A DNA stretch of 64,000 nt. Origin: Cyprinodon diabolis (lineage: Eukaryota > Chordata > Actinopteri > Cyprinodontiformes > Cyprinodontidae). Positions 1 to 24,790 of the stretch are shown piece by piece (position 1 is the first letter of the stretch; each line of letters opens with the position of its first letter). The stretch is taken from NCBI GenBank assembly GCA_030533445.1, contig CM060062.1, forward strand, positions 6,614,456-6,678,455. Direction: 5' to 3'. The notes beneath the pieces were generated by a model that did no database searches, had not been told where the DNA came from, and saw only the letters and a list, made by a program, of their open reading frames with translations. A program made the position numbers and the translations under genes.

Positions 1-43
1 ATTTTGTCCAGAATGGTGACTTACAACTATAGCTAAAACTCAC

Positions 44-400
44 ACATGATCTGGATCTTTACCAAATTTAAACGCATTGTTCCTTTGCATGAGACAAATC
101 TCTCGTAAAAACATTTCAATAAAATCTGTTCATTAGTTTTCAATGGATCCTGCTAACAAACCAACAACTTTCCCTTTCCGTTCCAATGCTAAGGCTGTCA
201 ATAGTCACTGCTGCCCCCCACTGGTTTAGTGGGGAACTGCTTATTCCAACATATACCCCGATCTTACAATGTCAGACAATCTTTTCAAAAGTTCCTGTAT
301 CCAGATTTTGATCTGGATCATCACCAACATTTAATGGATTGGTCTTGGTATGAGGGATCTGATAAAAATGTCATTAAATCATCCATGACTTTTCAAGCTA
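44..400 (+). repeat. Two partial copies of a dispersed animal repeat
   Basis: Positions 44-178 contain a GATCTGGATC stretch followed by ATAAAATCTGTTCATTAG and TCCTGCTAACAAACCAAC, a combination seen in a widespread dispersed repeat. A second copy of its GATCTGGATCATCACCAA head lies at 309-400. The family name is uncertain. The region is intronic or upstream of the first visible gss exon. Confidence 0.4.
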
Positions 401-717
401 TCCTGAAAAAAGACAGAAAAACACAAACTTTTCTAAAAACAAAACCTCAGCAACTTGTTGCAAATATGTGTTCTTAATATCAGACCAAATCTTTTTTACT
501 GTTACTTTTGGGTTTCAAGGTATGTTGTGTTTACAGATTGGAAAAGTGGGAATTTTTAAGTTTGCCTGGGAGATAACCAGTGTTAGGGCCACCTAGATTG
601 AAAATCTGACTCTTTCTTAGTGCTTCTATCCTAAATAGCATGAACATAATCTACTAAAACAGAGCAATTGTTTGCATTGACATTGGTGTTTAAAAACTTT
701 TTTTTTTTCTGTTTCAG

Positions 718-14387
<13,670 letters not shown>

Positions 14388-15441
14388 CAAGCCATTACTC
14401 AAAGACTGAAGACAACACAGCTTAGCTACGACTGAAAAAACACCCGGAAGAAAGTTTATGTTCGTTTTAACTCAAAGCACCGAAGGTTAAACCATCCTTC
14501 TAATCATTAGATGGTGACTGATTTTTTTCATTATGTGTAATCTGTTATTCTGCAGTAATTTATACAAACCATTTCAGCAGTTTTTGGAGCATGGAATCTT
14601 GTTTGGAAGAGTATTTCTGCTCAGACTCTCATCAAAGTAGAACATTTAAACCCAGCAAGGGTTTGAAATGCACACATTTGAAGAGCACACTTTACTTGGT
14701 TGACTAAAAGAGACTTTATTTCTTCTTCTTCGTGGATTAAGTTGCGCTTCATGTATTTTTATTTTTTGGTCTTCCTTGTAGGGAAATGGAAATATGTAAA
14801 TATGTTTCATATATATATTCCTCAGGTTGCTATCATAGATTGATATCTTGTGACATTGAAGCATTATTACGGTACTTGAACAGCTGACTAAGATATAGTC
14901 ATGTGAAAGTAGGGCTTATCTCAACTTGATTTACTAAATACAATGAAGGCTGAGGGTGGTTTGTTTTTACACCATGGATTGGATTTAATTTCTATTTGAA
15001 TAAAAATATACGTTGAAGGAAACTTGTTTAACTCATTTCATCATCAAATGAAATAGCTGAAAAGGAAGAAAGTGGCTGTTAAATTATCCAGTGGGTTCTC
15101 TTATCTTACTATTAACTGGGTTTACCTTTTGATTGATTTATTTACATTTAAGATGCTGAGACATTTTCTGTAGGCTAAAAATCACAGAAGAAAATAATAG
15201 TAAATGTGGAAATAAGTGCTGCTTTGTTAGTAGAAAAAGGATATTTTTTTGTACATGGTGTTGTGATTTTATGTTCTTTTCTATTCCCAGTCAGCTGGGA
15301 ATATATAGTTCTGATACTTTAAGATGTTTATTGCCCTCCCCGGTAGGGGGGATAAAATATCTTATTTAATCAGATATTGTTTCAGCTGTTATATACTGTT
15401 TATGAACACACGCCCTACTAGCTGTGTGTTAGAACAATAAA
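14388..15441 (+). other. gss: Probable gss 3' UTR
   Basis: Non-coding AT-rich sequence directly after the gss stop. AATAAA occurs at 14999-15004 and again at 15436-15441, either of which could set the poly(A) site. No transposon is recognised before the dispersed repeat that begins near 15440. The exact transcript end cannot be decided from sequence alone. Confidence 0.55.
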
Positions 15442-15725
15442 TGCTGATGAAGGTTCTCAGTCATCCAGGTCATAGTCATTCTGTAAAAATTCAAAAAATA
15501 TCCACTGGACTTGGTTTTCAAGATTTGAAGACGTTTCGCCACCTCTCCAGGAAGCTTTCTCAATTCAAATGTCTGGATCCGCAGGGAGTTTGAGTCTTAT
15601 ATGGACAAGGCCTTGTATTGCTTGGAAACATGCAAATGGTAACCGATGAATGGGTCGTTTAGTTCCATCGTTAGCCTGTAATATCTGAACCTGTCTATGA
15701 TTCTAGGGGTCGGTCGTTAGTAGAA
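15440..15725. repeat. Dispersed fish repeat (possible Penelope-like tail)
   Basis: Contains GATGAAGGTTCTCAGTCATC, TCCACTGGACTTGGTTTTCA and GAAGACGTTTCGCC, a familiar block in fish genomes. Membership of a Penelope-like element is a guess from memory. Confidence 0.45.
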
Positions 15726-17630
15726 CAATAAATGAAAGAGTGATTTGAGCACTAATCATGGTCTAACAGTTATTTCTGCACATACATGGAATAAATTCAA
15801 CACAACTTCTGTTCAAAATATAAGAGTTTATTACCAAAAATCCTTCAGCTCCAAGTCAATTAGTCAGTTTAACATTCTTAACTAAAAATAGTTAAACTAA
15901 ACTAAACTACTATGTACAAAGAGGAAGGGAAGCATGGTTGAAAAACATATTACAGTTTAAGATGGATTTTGTGTTTGAAACCAAAGTTTATCTGGAAGAA
16001 TTTGGGATATGATCAAATTAGCTTTCCACTAATTTAGAAGAATCGGAATGTTTTCAGACCAATTCACAATGCAAATCCATGAGGTGAATAAAAAAATATT
16101 TGGCCTACTAATCAAGAACCAAAAACCTTTAGTCAGTCCCCCAGCTGTTATTCACCAAAGCTGTTTGTTCTCCTCTGGTCATCTTATCAAGATGAAATAT
16201 GGACACTGGTTCCCAATGTCCAAAAAGTATGATCATGGCATATGGCGCAACAATGGCAACAATTTTATTTATTCCATAAAAATATTATCCCAATATAATC
16301 AGTTAAAAAAAATCTAATAGTGAAATACAAGCTGGAAAAAAATTATAATCATGTATTTATATTTCAACATTCTAGCTTGTAGCTGCAGAATAAATTTTGG
16401 TACACTTTAAATGATTTGAATTACTACAGAAACTGAGTTTTGGGGGATTATGGAGATTCTTCAACGAACAAATGTTTTAATTTGGACAAAAAACAGAAAG
16501 CAAACATTAAATGCCATCTCTTGTCAATTTTTGTATTAGTTTTTTATTAGCTTTCCTGATATCTTTGACTATTTCATTTATATTATATTAATATATTTAC
16601 TTTTATAATTTCGTATTTATTCTTTAAAAAAAAAAACAAGTCTTCTCTGCATTTCCGATGCAGTGTTCACACCCAGGAAATAAGAGGAACTTTAGCTGCG
16701 TGAAGCTGAAAACCACCACATGAAAATACTTACTAAATAGACTAAATGGTTAGAGTTTCATTAGTGCATGTTTGTGCCCTTATAATGATAATTTGTAAAA
16801 TAAAATAAAAAAAATGTTAAAAATTAAAGATCACAAGTGTTACTTTTGATTCAGAGATATTATAGATGACTTATTTAGGTTAACCAGAGGTCAACCACAT
16901 TCCTGTGTTCATGTTTACCTAATTTAGTGAGTGGAAAGATTGTTTAATCTTTAGTAATTCATCAAGACTCCAAGACCCTTCAATTTAGATCTGCCGTAAC
17001 CCTTGGCAACCCCATAGCATTTCCTGTCAAGGCCTCGCTTTCGGTATTTCACATTAAAAGCACAAATGAAATGTAACATGACAGACTGCTGCTAAATTGT
17101 TCTCTGAAATTGTCTTGGAAGTACTATAAACTTTTGGAAAAGCGCAGAAAACACTGAAAAAAAAAAAGTCCACTTTGTGTCATCCTCAGCTGTCTCTGGG
17201 CTGCGGTCTGTGCTGGAGCTAATGAAGGATGAAAATATCTTTTTTTAAAGCCACTTAAAAATCTCTCCAAAGCACTCCTTATGTCACCCTTTTTTAACAT
17301 TATTTTTCCTATATTCAATTTTAACTGAAGAAAGCTTTGCCTCGATTGCACTTTTTAATCTACGTCACAACTACACGTAATTTCAAGATCAGATTTTTCA
17401 ATTTCAGTAATCAGCACTGTTTGACAACACCTCTGTTCAATCAAGTAGAAAGAGGTGAGAGTGGAGTGGTGAACGCCATCACCATGTGGCATTCACCACT
17501 GGCTGCTTCTTCACAGTTTCCCACACAATTTGTATGGGTACTATGCAAATAGTCTGAATGCACCTTTCACAGGAACATTATGGTGTAGCAATGCACCTAG
17601 CAACTGCAGAGATATTGTCTTTTTTTTTCT
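15726..17630. other. Intergenic, nothing recognised
   Basis: AT-rich DNA with short scattered frames and homopolymer runs. No gene, RNA or complete repeat could be supported. Confidence 0.6.
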
Positions 17631-17915
17631 ATGACTGTGGTGACAGCAGCCCTGCTCTACGCTGTTGTCTGCTGGACCCCTGGCAGCACAGAGCGGGACA
17701 GAAAGAGACAACAAACTAGTGAGAAAGGCCGCTTCTGTCCTAGGCTGTGCTCTGGACCCAGTGGAAGAAGTGGCTGAGAGGAGGGTGCTTTCCAAGCTTA
17801 CATCTATCATGGACAACACCTTTCACCCTCTGCAACAGATATAGAGGAGCTGAGCAGCTCCTTTAGTGAAAGACTTTTACACTCTGTTTGTAAAAAGGAG
17901 CGGTACCGCAGGCCT
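17630..17915 (+). pseudogene. C-terminal fragment of a LINE reverse transcriptase
   Basis: The + strand reads KAASVLGCALDPVEEVAERR, then VLSKLTSIMDNTFHPLQ, the conserved C-terminal end of Jockey/CR1-superclade proteins in fish. It ends with degenerate matches to the usual basic tail (KRSGT). The frame carries stops and is abutted on the right by the inverted L2-like element. Confidence 0.6.
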
Positions 17916-19400
17916 GAGCCACTCTAACTATAAGCTTTATCAAAACGGAAAGTTTTAAGGCTACCCTTAAAAGTAGACAGCGTGTCTGCTCACAGACTAA
18001 AACTGGTAGCTCTGGGCAAGTTTGGCAACTGTATTAAAAAGATATCTATGATTATTCTTATTCTCTTCTATTAATGAGGATAAATATGCTGCTCTTGCTT
18101 TACAAAGGGTCCTCTTATACAGAAGTAAACTATTTTAGGACTGGCCTGTGCAGCAATATTTTCTCTCCAGTTTCCTAGCATTTTGCTTCAAAGTGTGCAG
18201 CTCTGCAATAAACCAAAGAGCCAGCTTTCTATTTTTAACGGTTTTCATTTTCAAAGGGGCTGCGTTGTCTAAGGCAGTACGCAGAGAACTAGCAACCCCA
18301 TCAACAAAATCATCAACCTGTGAAGGGCAATAAACTAAGCTTTTGCATTCTGCAGCACTGCTCAGCGACACAGAGGAGAGAGAAAGTGAAACAGATTATT
18401 TTAAATTTATAACTGCACTACGCGATAATGATCTGCTAAAGTAAAACTTTCTTTTGAGGGGGGAGAACTCTGTTAAAGTAATCCTGAAGGTTATTTAAAA
18501 AGTGGTCAGAGAGGACAGGGTTGTGAGGAAATACTGTTATTTCTTCACATTCTATGCCGTATGTCAGCACAAGATCCAAAATATGAAGATGAGAATGTGT
18601 GGGACTATTCACATTTTGAGCAAAGCCAACAGCTTCTAAGGTAGCATTAAAGGTTGCTCTTAAGCTATCACCTTCAATGTCAGCATGGATGTTAAAATCT
18701 CCCACTATGATGCCCCTTTCAGTATTTAATACCAAATCAGAAAGGAACTCTGAAAACTCATCTAAAAATTCAGAGTAAGGACATGGTGGACGATACAAAG
18801 TTACAAAAAGAAGAGTTTTTCTTTCTTTGCAATTTGGTTCAGGGAAATTAAGGGTTAAATGTTCTAAAGAGTTGTAAGTATTAACAGCCTTTGGAGTAAT
18901 CAGTAAGTCAGACTGAAAGATTGTTGCTACTCCTCCTCCTCGCCCAGAACTTCTGGGTATGTGAAAATTTAAATAGCTTGAAGGAGTTGCCTCATTTATG
19001 CTCACATAATCCTCTTCCTGCAGCCAGGTTTCTGTAAGGCAACATAAATCATTGTGATTATCACAAATCAAGTCATTAACTAGCAGACTTTTAGAGGAAA
19101 GAGATCTTATGTTAAACAGACAAAATTTAATCGTTTTAACTTTTTTCCCAATTGGAGTTATATTGATTTTAATTAGATTATCATGATTTACTCCTTTGGG
19201 AATCTTTGCTAATTTATTAGATTTTGGTCGTGGGCAAGACACTGTCTGGATGGAGTAAAGAGTGGGCAACAGTAGAGAAGCTGCAGAGATGTGTGTTAAA
19301 CTATGACTCTGCTTCCTGGTCTGCACCCTGGGTGGTCAGGGTTTTGGAGGACTAATAAATGTGGCCAGATTCCTAGAAAGAAGAGCTGCACCATCCAAAG
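17915..19400 (-). pseudogene. L2/Maui-like LINE with its reverse transcriptase deleted
   Basis: On the - strand, 19326-18436 encodes an apurinic-like endonuclease domain. Visible are KFCLFNIRSLSSKS (QxxNxRS type), LTETWL, SSGRGGGVATIF, VTLYRPP, IIVGDFNIHAD and LSDHF, covering the catalytic E, D/N and H motifs. The linker continues in the next frame (18371 to about 18040) with the APLKMKT...LKQNARKLERK signature that precedes the reverse transcriptase. From about 18030 to 17915 the sequence switches to the LINE 3' UTR, including ACTTTTAAGGGTAGCC and GATAAAGCTTATAGTTAGAG. The whole reverse-transcriptase domain is therefore absent. This is a non-autonomous, dead copy. Confidence 0.8.
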
Positions 19401-20459
19401 TGGGATGGATGCCGTCTCTCTGAATAATCATAACAAATTACACAGACCATGCTTTCCCCAAAAGGATTGGTCAAGGGAGGGAGAGAGAGAAGCTATAGTG
19501 ATGCTAAGGTAGCGCTCCTTATTACCAAAACTAAAACCGTGTGAAACTGACAAGTGCTCAGTAGAAAAGTGACACAAAAGGTGCTATATTTTAAAGTGGT
19601 TCTGGACAGTTAGAGTTACTTAGATACAGAGATATCACAGAAAAAATAACTTAATTCAGACGGAGATAGCCTGGACAGCAACAGTACTGCTCAGTAATCC
19701 AAACAGGAAGTGAACACGATAAGTCTCACCAACAGCAGCAGTTATAGTTAATTAATTGGTCATTCAAATTAAGGGTAAAACTAATTAATTATTATCACTC
19801 TAATGATTATAACTGTAATTTTCTTACTGACCAGGGTTTTTAGTCTCTTTCATAAACGGTCCGACTGCTTAATCTGGCTAAACCTCCTATAGTATGCCTT
19901 TAAGATACGGCATATTTGAGGAAAGGATTCTCACATTCTGGCTATGGTTTAATTAGGTAATTTACCGGTTTCCAATATGCACACCAATCCTCTGGTGCCG
20001 ACCTGGATAACTGGGGGGGATCCCACTCTAGATTACCGAAGTCTCAGTAAAATTAAGTACCTTCTGGTGGCACCAACAAGCTTCCTCTCAGTGCTTAGAG
20101 AGAGCCTCACGTTCCTATGCGAGGTCTCTTGGTTCACAGGTGGGAAAAAAAAACTGAATTGCCTTTCGTGTCCCCAAAAGAAAAATTATCTGTTATTTTG
20201 TATGTAAATTCTTTAGTATTATACTAATGGTAATGCTTTTGAAATGATTAATCTTTAATTTTGTTAGATTTTTTGCTAGATTACATTTATTTATTTGATT
20301 ATTTTTAATTGAGAAGAGGACTTTGTTTGAGCTAATTTTCCAGTATTTGATTTCTAGTAATCTTTAAATCTGTTAACAACCTGTTGTTTTGTAATTTAGT
20401 TTTTGAAATTTAATTTAAACTGTGCTGATAAAAAGATTAATCTCACCGTGTCAAAAAAT
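19401..20459. other. Intergenic, nothing firmly recognised
   Basis: No supported gene. TGGTGCCGACCTGGATAACT at 19995-20014 looks a little like a retroviral primer-binding site, but no LTR could be delimited. Confidence 0.4.
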
Positions 20460-20760
20460 GGTTCGTTTGTATCCTCCTGCTGACCTCCAGGGACCTCGAT
20501 GCCAGAAGTCCTCACTCCCTTAACCTTCTAACGGGGTATTGAGGCTGGAAGAGTGCTTCCTCCAGGTGGTACCTGACACTTCTGACAATCGCTGTCCTCA
20601 GAAAAAATCAGTCAAAGAGAATCCTGCTTTGACAACGCCAAATTTTCGTGGGAAAAAAGTATTTAACTATTCACTCTAGTTAAATAAACGGAGATCGATG
20701 GATTTCACTCAGTCGGCACATTTATTAATATCTTTGCAAAGAGAGAACAGTTCATCATAC
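20460..20760 (-). mobile_element. Possible retrovirus-like LTR end and primer-binding site
   Basis: On the - strand an AATAAA near 20725 is followed about 80 bp later by TTTGGCGTTGTCAAAGCAGG, which resembles the TTTGGCG start of retroviral primer-binding sites. No gag, pol or env frame was recognised and the partner LTR was not found. Confidence 0.25.
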
Positions 20761-21400
20761 AGCCCCAATGGCACAGCATTCTGCTCTGTTCTGATCTGGG
20801 CAGCGTTCGTCCCCCCCCTACTTACAACAATGAAAAGCAGTAAGAGTCATAACAAATTACACACACTTTGGTTAACAGTAACATGTTATGAATAAACCCT
20901 GAGAAAGAATCTGATTTGTTATGGGAAGAAGCAATGTCTGGTCTACAAACACCAGCCTGGAGAGAAATGTGTGACCTTGAGAGAGAAACAGACTGAGTGA
21001 AAACTTTTATAGTGAGTAAATAGGATAAATTAATATATAATAGAAGAAAGATTAAAAAAAATTCCGACCACAGTTCCTATATTTGTTTTTATAGTTTAAC
21101 CTCTTGAATGACCCCAGTGGTAGACATTTCTAAATGACTTCTTTACTGGAAACCAGCTTCCTTCAAAATCTGCATTTCTGGTCTATCTGCTGTTTGATTT
21201 ATCTTTAATCAGCCTTTTTGTGGCTGTTCTGTGTTTTATTTGCATTCCAACTTGATAATCTGATAGCAAAGTCTGGCTACAGTCATGTATCTAGTTAGAA
21301 ATCAGCGTTAAGCTTCAGTTACTTACTAAAACAACTGGTTAGGGCTGAAATCTTTGTGTAATAATGGAGTCAGACCAGAGAATGATCTCAAAGTTGGCAT
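20761..21400. other. Intergenic, nothing recognised
   Basis: AT-rich with no supported gene or repeat. Confidence 0.5.
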
Positions 21401-21479
21401 TTTATCCCCTGAAGAACATTTCCTGGATAAAGATAAAAATGTCCTGGAAGGATCTTCAGAAACTCATCTATCAAAGCGT

Positions 21480-21680
21480 CTATCTACAGTCAAACTGATT
21501 ACTTCAGCACAGTCTTCCCAGGTCTGCCTAAAAATGATTAAGACAGCTGCAGTTAATCTGGAATGTTGCTGCGATTGTCCTAACTAATTCTGAGAAAGTA
21601 GAGCACATTACCTCAGTTCTAAAGTCCTTCCAGTGGCTTTTGTGGAATCATATTTTTCCTTGGCCTGTTTGTGAGATAAA
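21480..21680 (+). pseudogene. L2-like reverse-transcriptase C-terminal fragment
   Basis: The + strand reads LQLIWNVAAIVLTNSEKVEH, then ITSVLKSFQWL, matching the L2 pattern LQ.VQN.AAR.LT...H..P.L.SLHWLP. The copy is short and diverged. Confidence 0.55.
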
Positions 21681-21739
21681 ATGTTTAAAATTATGCCTTT
21701 TCTCTGCCTGAATATGGTGATTATTTAGCTCTCTTCTGC

Positions 21740-22030
21740 AGAGTAAAATAAAACATTTTCTTCCTTGCATATCAACCCTCAGAGCTCATTTTTACTTCAC
21801 AATTTGGCGTCATGAGAACAGGGTCCTTCGCTTATCCTTCCACTCGGTGGATTCTAGAAGAAGGGCTGATCACCAAAACCATAAGGGTTTTTCCTCTACC
21901 TCTAATAGGCCATTTCAGAGAAGGAGGACTCTTCTGATGCTCCACCGAGTCGATCTATCTCAACAGGACAATAACTTCAGGAGACTGTGAGAGGAAGAAA
22001 ACTAACAAACTCCTTTAAAGGTAAAAATAT
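21740..22030 (+). mobile_element. Possible LTR 3' end with retrovirus-like primer-binding site
   Basis: An AATAAA at about 21748 is followed by a stretch ending TTACTTCACA and then TTTGGCGTCATGAGAACAGG at about 21804-21823, placed as a primer-binding site after U5. A leader-like region follows with a possible splice donor (AGGTAAAAAT near 22020). No coding region was recognised downstream. Confidence 0.3.
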
Positions 22031-22039
22031 ATATATATA

Positions 22040-23696
22040 TTTTTTAAAACATTAAGTAGGCAGTCAAAAGACAGACCGAGGTAGGCCTCTCATAGGCTTT
22101 TTCAGAATGTATAAAATTCCACCGGTAAAATTTTTAACAGCAGGTGGAGCCATTGCGCGCAGCTCCAAGCTGACCCTACAGCCTTGGAACTGTTATAGCT
22201 AGAGGTCTGAAAATTTCTGCATTTTTGATTGACATGATGTAGAACAAATATAGAATGTCTTAATTATTGCTGTTCAAAAAAGACCTTTAATTTCCGAGAA
22301 TAAAACCACCCAACTTTGAGTCATGTTTGAACTGATGCAAGTTGTTCTGTGTTCTAGTCACCCAATTTTAATGTATATATCGGGAAACTAGAGGGTGTTA
22401 GCTTTCAAATAATGTAATGCACATGTAATTTCGGCTCACAGTTCCTAAGTTATTTGCTTTTCCATTTGGGTATGCAAAATAGATGAGGATTACCCAAAAT
22501 GAGGTGGATGTTAAGAGGTTAAAGTTTTGACCGAAAAAACCTTTAAGTTATTTTTCTACTATCCTATGTAATACCACCACAATATGTTTATATTTTTGTC
22601 ATGTGAAGCACTTAATTTGTCTTGTTGTAAAAATGTGCTCTTCAAATAAACTTTCCTTTACTTGTCATGTGTGTCAATAGCTTTGCTGTGCATGTATGCT
22701 TGGTCTGAAAGTAATAATCCTGTCCAACTTTTTCAGCATTCTGTGATGTTCAATTCCTGCTTCCTCGTGTTCCTGCTTCCAGGAACACGGCAGAGAATGA
22801 TAGACCATGTCAGCACCAAGGAGCCTCCCATGTACATTCCAGTTATATTACAAGCTTTGTCCAACTTTACAGGCAAGGAGGAAACAAAAATGTTTCTCTG
22901 CACTCACTTACAGCTCAAATTTAACAGGCCACAGGAAGAGTCAAGGTTGGTTCCTGTTTTTGTGCCTTGTTCAGTTCTTCATTACTGTAACCTGCGGATT
23001 GCACAATCCCCAGTTTCCTCTGCTGAAAACATCCAATTCCTCAACAGGTTCCTAGACAATGTATGGGAGACATTCAGGGGGGAGCTTTAAATAACTGAGG
23101 GTCAGCATTTACTGACAGCCTGTCATCAGGTTACTATCAGCCTGGAGCAGGAGAGGTTGTTTGGCTGGCTGCGTGTCAGCAGGAAAGTCATTGCTTTTTT
23201 TTTTCATTTACAGCTAGGAGGTTTAAAGCAGGAACAAAAGAAGGGGTGAAAATAGAAAAAAAGAACACAGAGAAGACTACATAACTTTTTTATTTCAATT
23301 TCATGGTTGGCAAATTCTATAAAGAATAAATATTCAATCAAATAGTCTCTGTGTGACTTTAGTGACCTTATAAGAAGATGACACACTATTGATCTAATAG
23401 AATTCTTACAATATGCACATTGAACTATAAGCATTTACAACTTAATCGGTTATGGAAATAAGGAACAAACTTATATGAAGAACACAGCCTTTGTAGATGA
23501 GGATTTTATGTTAACTGGAATAAATATAAAGAAAAGGACCGAGGAGACAGATGTATAAGACATTTTTTATCTAATAGCGACTAGTTGGCTACTAATCCAG
23601 AAGCAAGACTGAAACCACAGTCATTATTTTTGACAATCTTAAAGATTTGTCTTATGAACTTTATAAAAAAAAAGAGCTGTGTCTTCAAAAAGAAAT
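22040..23696. other. Intergenic, nothing recognised
   Basis: Contains a 142-codon open stretch at 22662-23090 without an ATG at its start, without a domain I know and without splice context. No gene is called. Confidence 0.5.
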
Positions 23697-23850
23697 CTCC
23701 ATCCATTGTCTATACTTTCAACCTTCTCAGGGTCTTTGCCCATCTTAAGATCAGAGCCAGCTAGTTATTTAAATGTTATTATGGTTTGTGGGAATATGTG
23801 GAGAAAACAAATCCATGCATAAAGAGATCATGCAGAAACGCCTTGGCACA
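23697..23850 (-). repeat. Decayed antisense SINE-like copy
   Basis: CATCCATTGTCTATACTTTC, GTTTGTGGGAATATGTGGAG and CAAATCCATGCATAAAGA follow the order of the tRNA-headed repeat at 1395-1680. 23850-24160 shows nothing else. Confidence 0.4.
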
Positions 23851-24164
23851 ATATTTTCTCCATATTCTTTTTAGTGCTATTTGATAATTATATTATTATC
23901 ATTATTATTAACAGTTTTTGCTTCTTCTTCATGACTTAAACAAATTTATTAGTGCTGTACTGAACAAGCCAACAGGAGCCAAATCTGTAAATTTCCTGGA
24001 ATGAAAAAAATAATTACAAAAAAAAAACTGCAGAAACAGGCTTTGGTATTAAAATAATAGGCAAACTGAAACAAGTGGCTCTATTATAGGATAATCAATC
24101 TATCATTTCTGGACTACATAAATTGAGACTGCTGTGTTTTTTTTTTTCTTATTTCTGTATGAGA

Positions 24165-24540
24165 TTTAAAGGAATAGTACATCCAAAACATGATTAGCCT
24201 TCATTTTCTACTCACCCCCATGCTGAACAACACTCTGGAGTACTTTTTTGATATCTCAAATGCATCTGGAGATCTGGGAGGCTTCTTGCTGTCTGCTGAC
24301 ATTCAAATAATGGAGGTCTATGGTGCCCGAGGCAGAAAGGTCCATAAAAGTCCACAAAAAACGTGTCAATATTCCTCCATACTGCTCGTCCATTGTATTC
24401 CAAGTGTCCTGAGCGGGTAGGGTCCATAATTTACTCAAAACGAAGTCATTTAGAATGTTTTTAGAGCATAAACAGTAGTGTATAGGATTTCCTAAAAGTG
24501 CGTTCACGAGTCTACGGAAACCGCGGCAGACCAAACCAGA
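24165..24540. repeat. MITE-like fragment starting TTTAAAGGAATAGTACATCC
   Basis: The opening bases are those of a common fish MITE that starts in TTTAAAGGAATAGT. The matching right end was not found, so this is a partial copy. Confidence 0.4.
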
Positions 24541-24570
24541 CGAAAGTGCGCATTTCTAATAAGCATTTTC

Positions 24571-24635
24571 CATGCTTATCCCTGGATAAGCATGGTTGCT
24601 TATCCAGGGATGTTTGCCCTGGATAAGCAACCATG
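24571..24635. repeat. Compound hairpin with perfect 19-bp arms
   Basis: CATGGTTGCTTATCCAGGG at 24591-24609 pairs perfectly with 24617-24635 across a 7-nt loop. The left arm also overlaps a second palindrome, CATGCTTATCC/GGATAAGCATG, at 24571-24594, so alternative cruciforms are possible. Confidence 0.9.
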
Positions 24636-24696
24636 CACATATACTCAGACCTAAAGGCAATTCGCTGTAACCGTTTGTCCAACAGTCATGTTTGCG

Positions 24697-24790
24697 GACT
24701 ACTGGAGAAAGCTGAACCCTATGCAGGATTCAAACCTGGGACCTTCTTGCTAAAAAGTAATATGGCCACCAGCAGAACGTCTACTAAGCT
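24697..24790 (-). repeat. Antisense SINE head fragment
   Basis: GATTCAAACCTGGGACCTTC followed by TTGCT is the reverse of the tRNA-like head of the SINE family, including its B-box-like part. Confidence 0.55.

Noticed and set aside
22662..23090. 142-codon frame as a possible gene
   Set aside because: It starts at TTG, has no known domain and no convincing splice sites.
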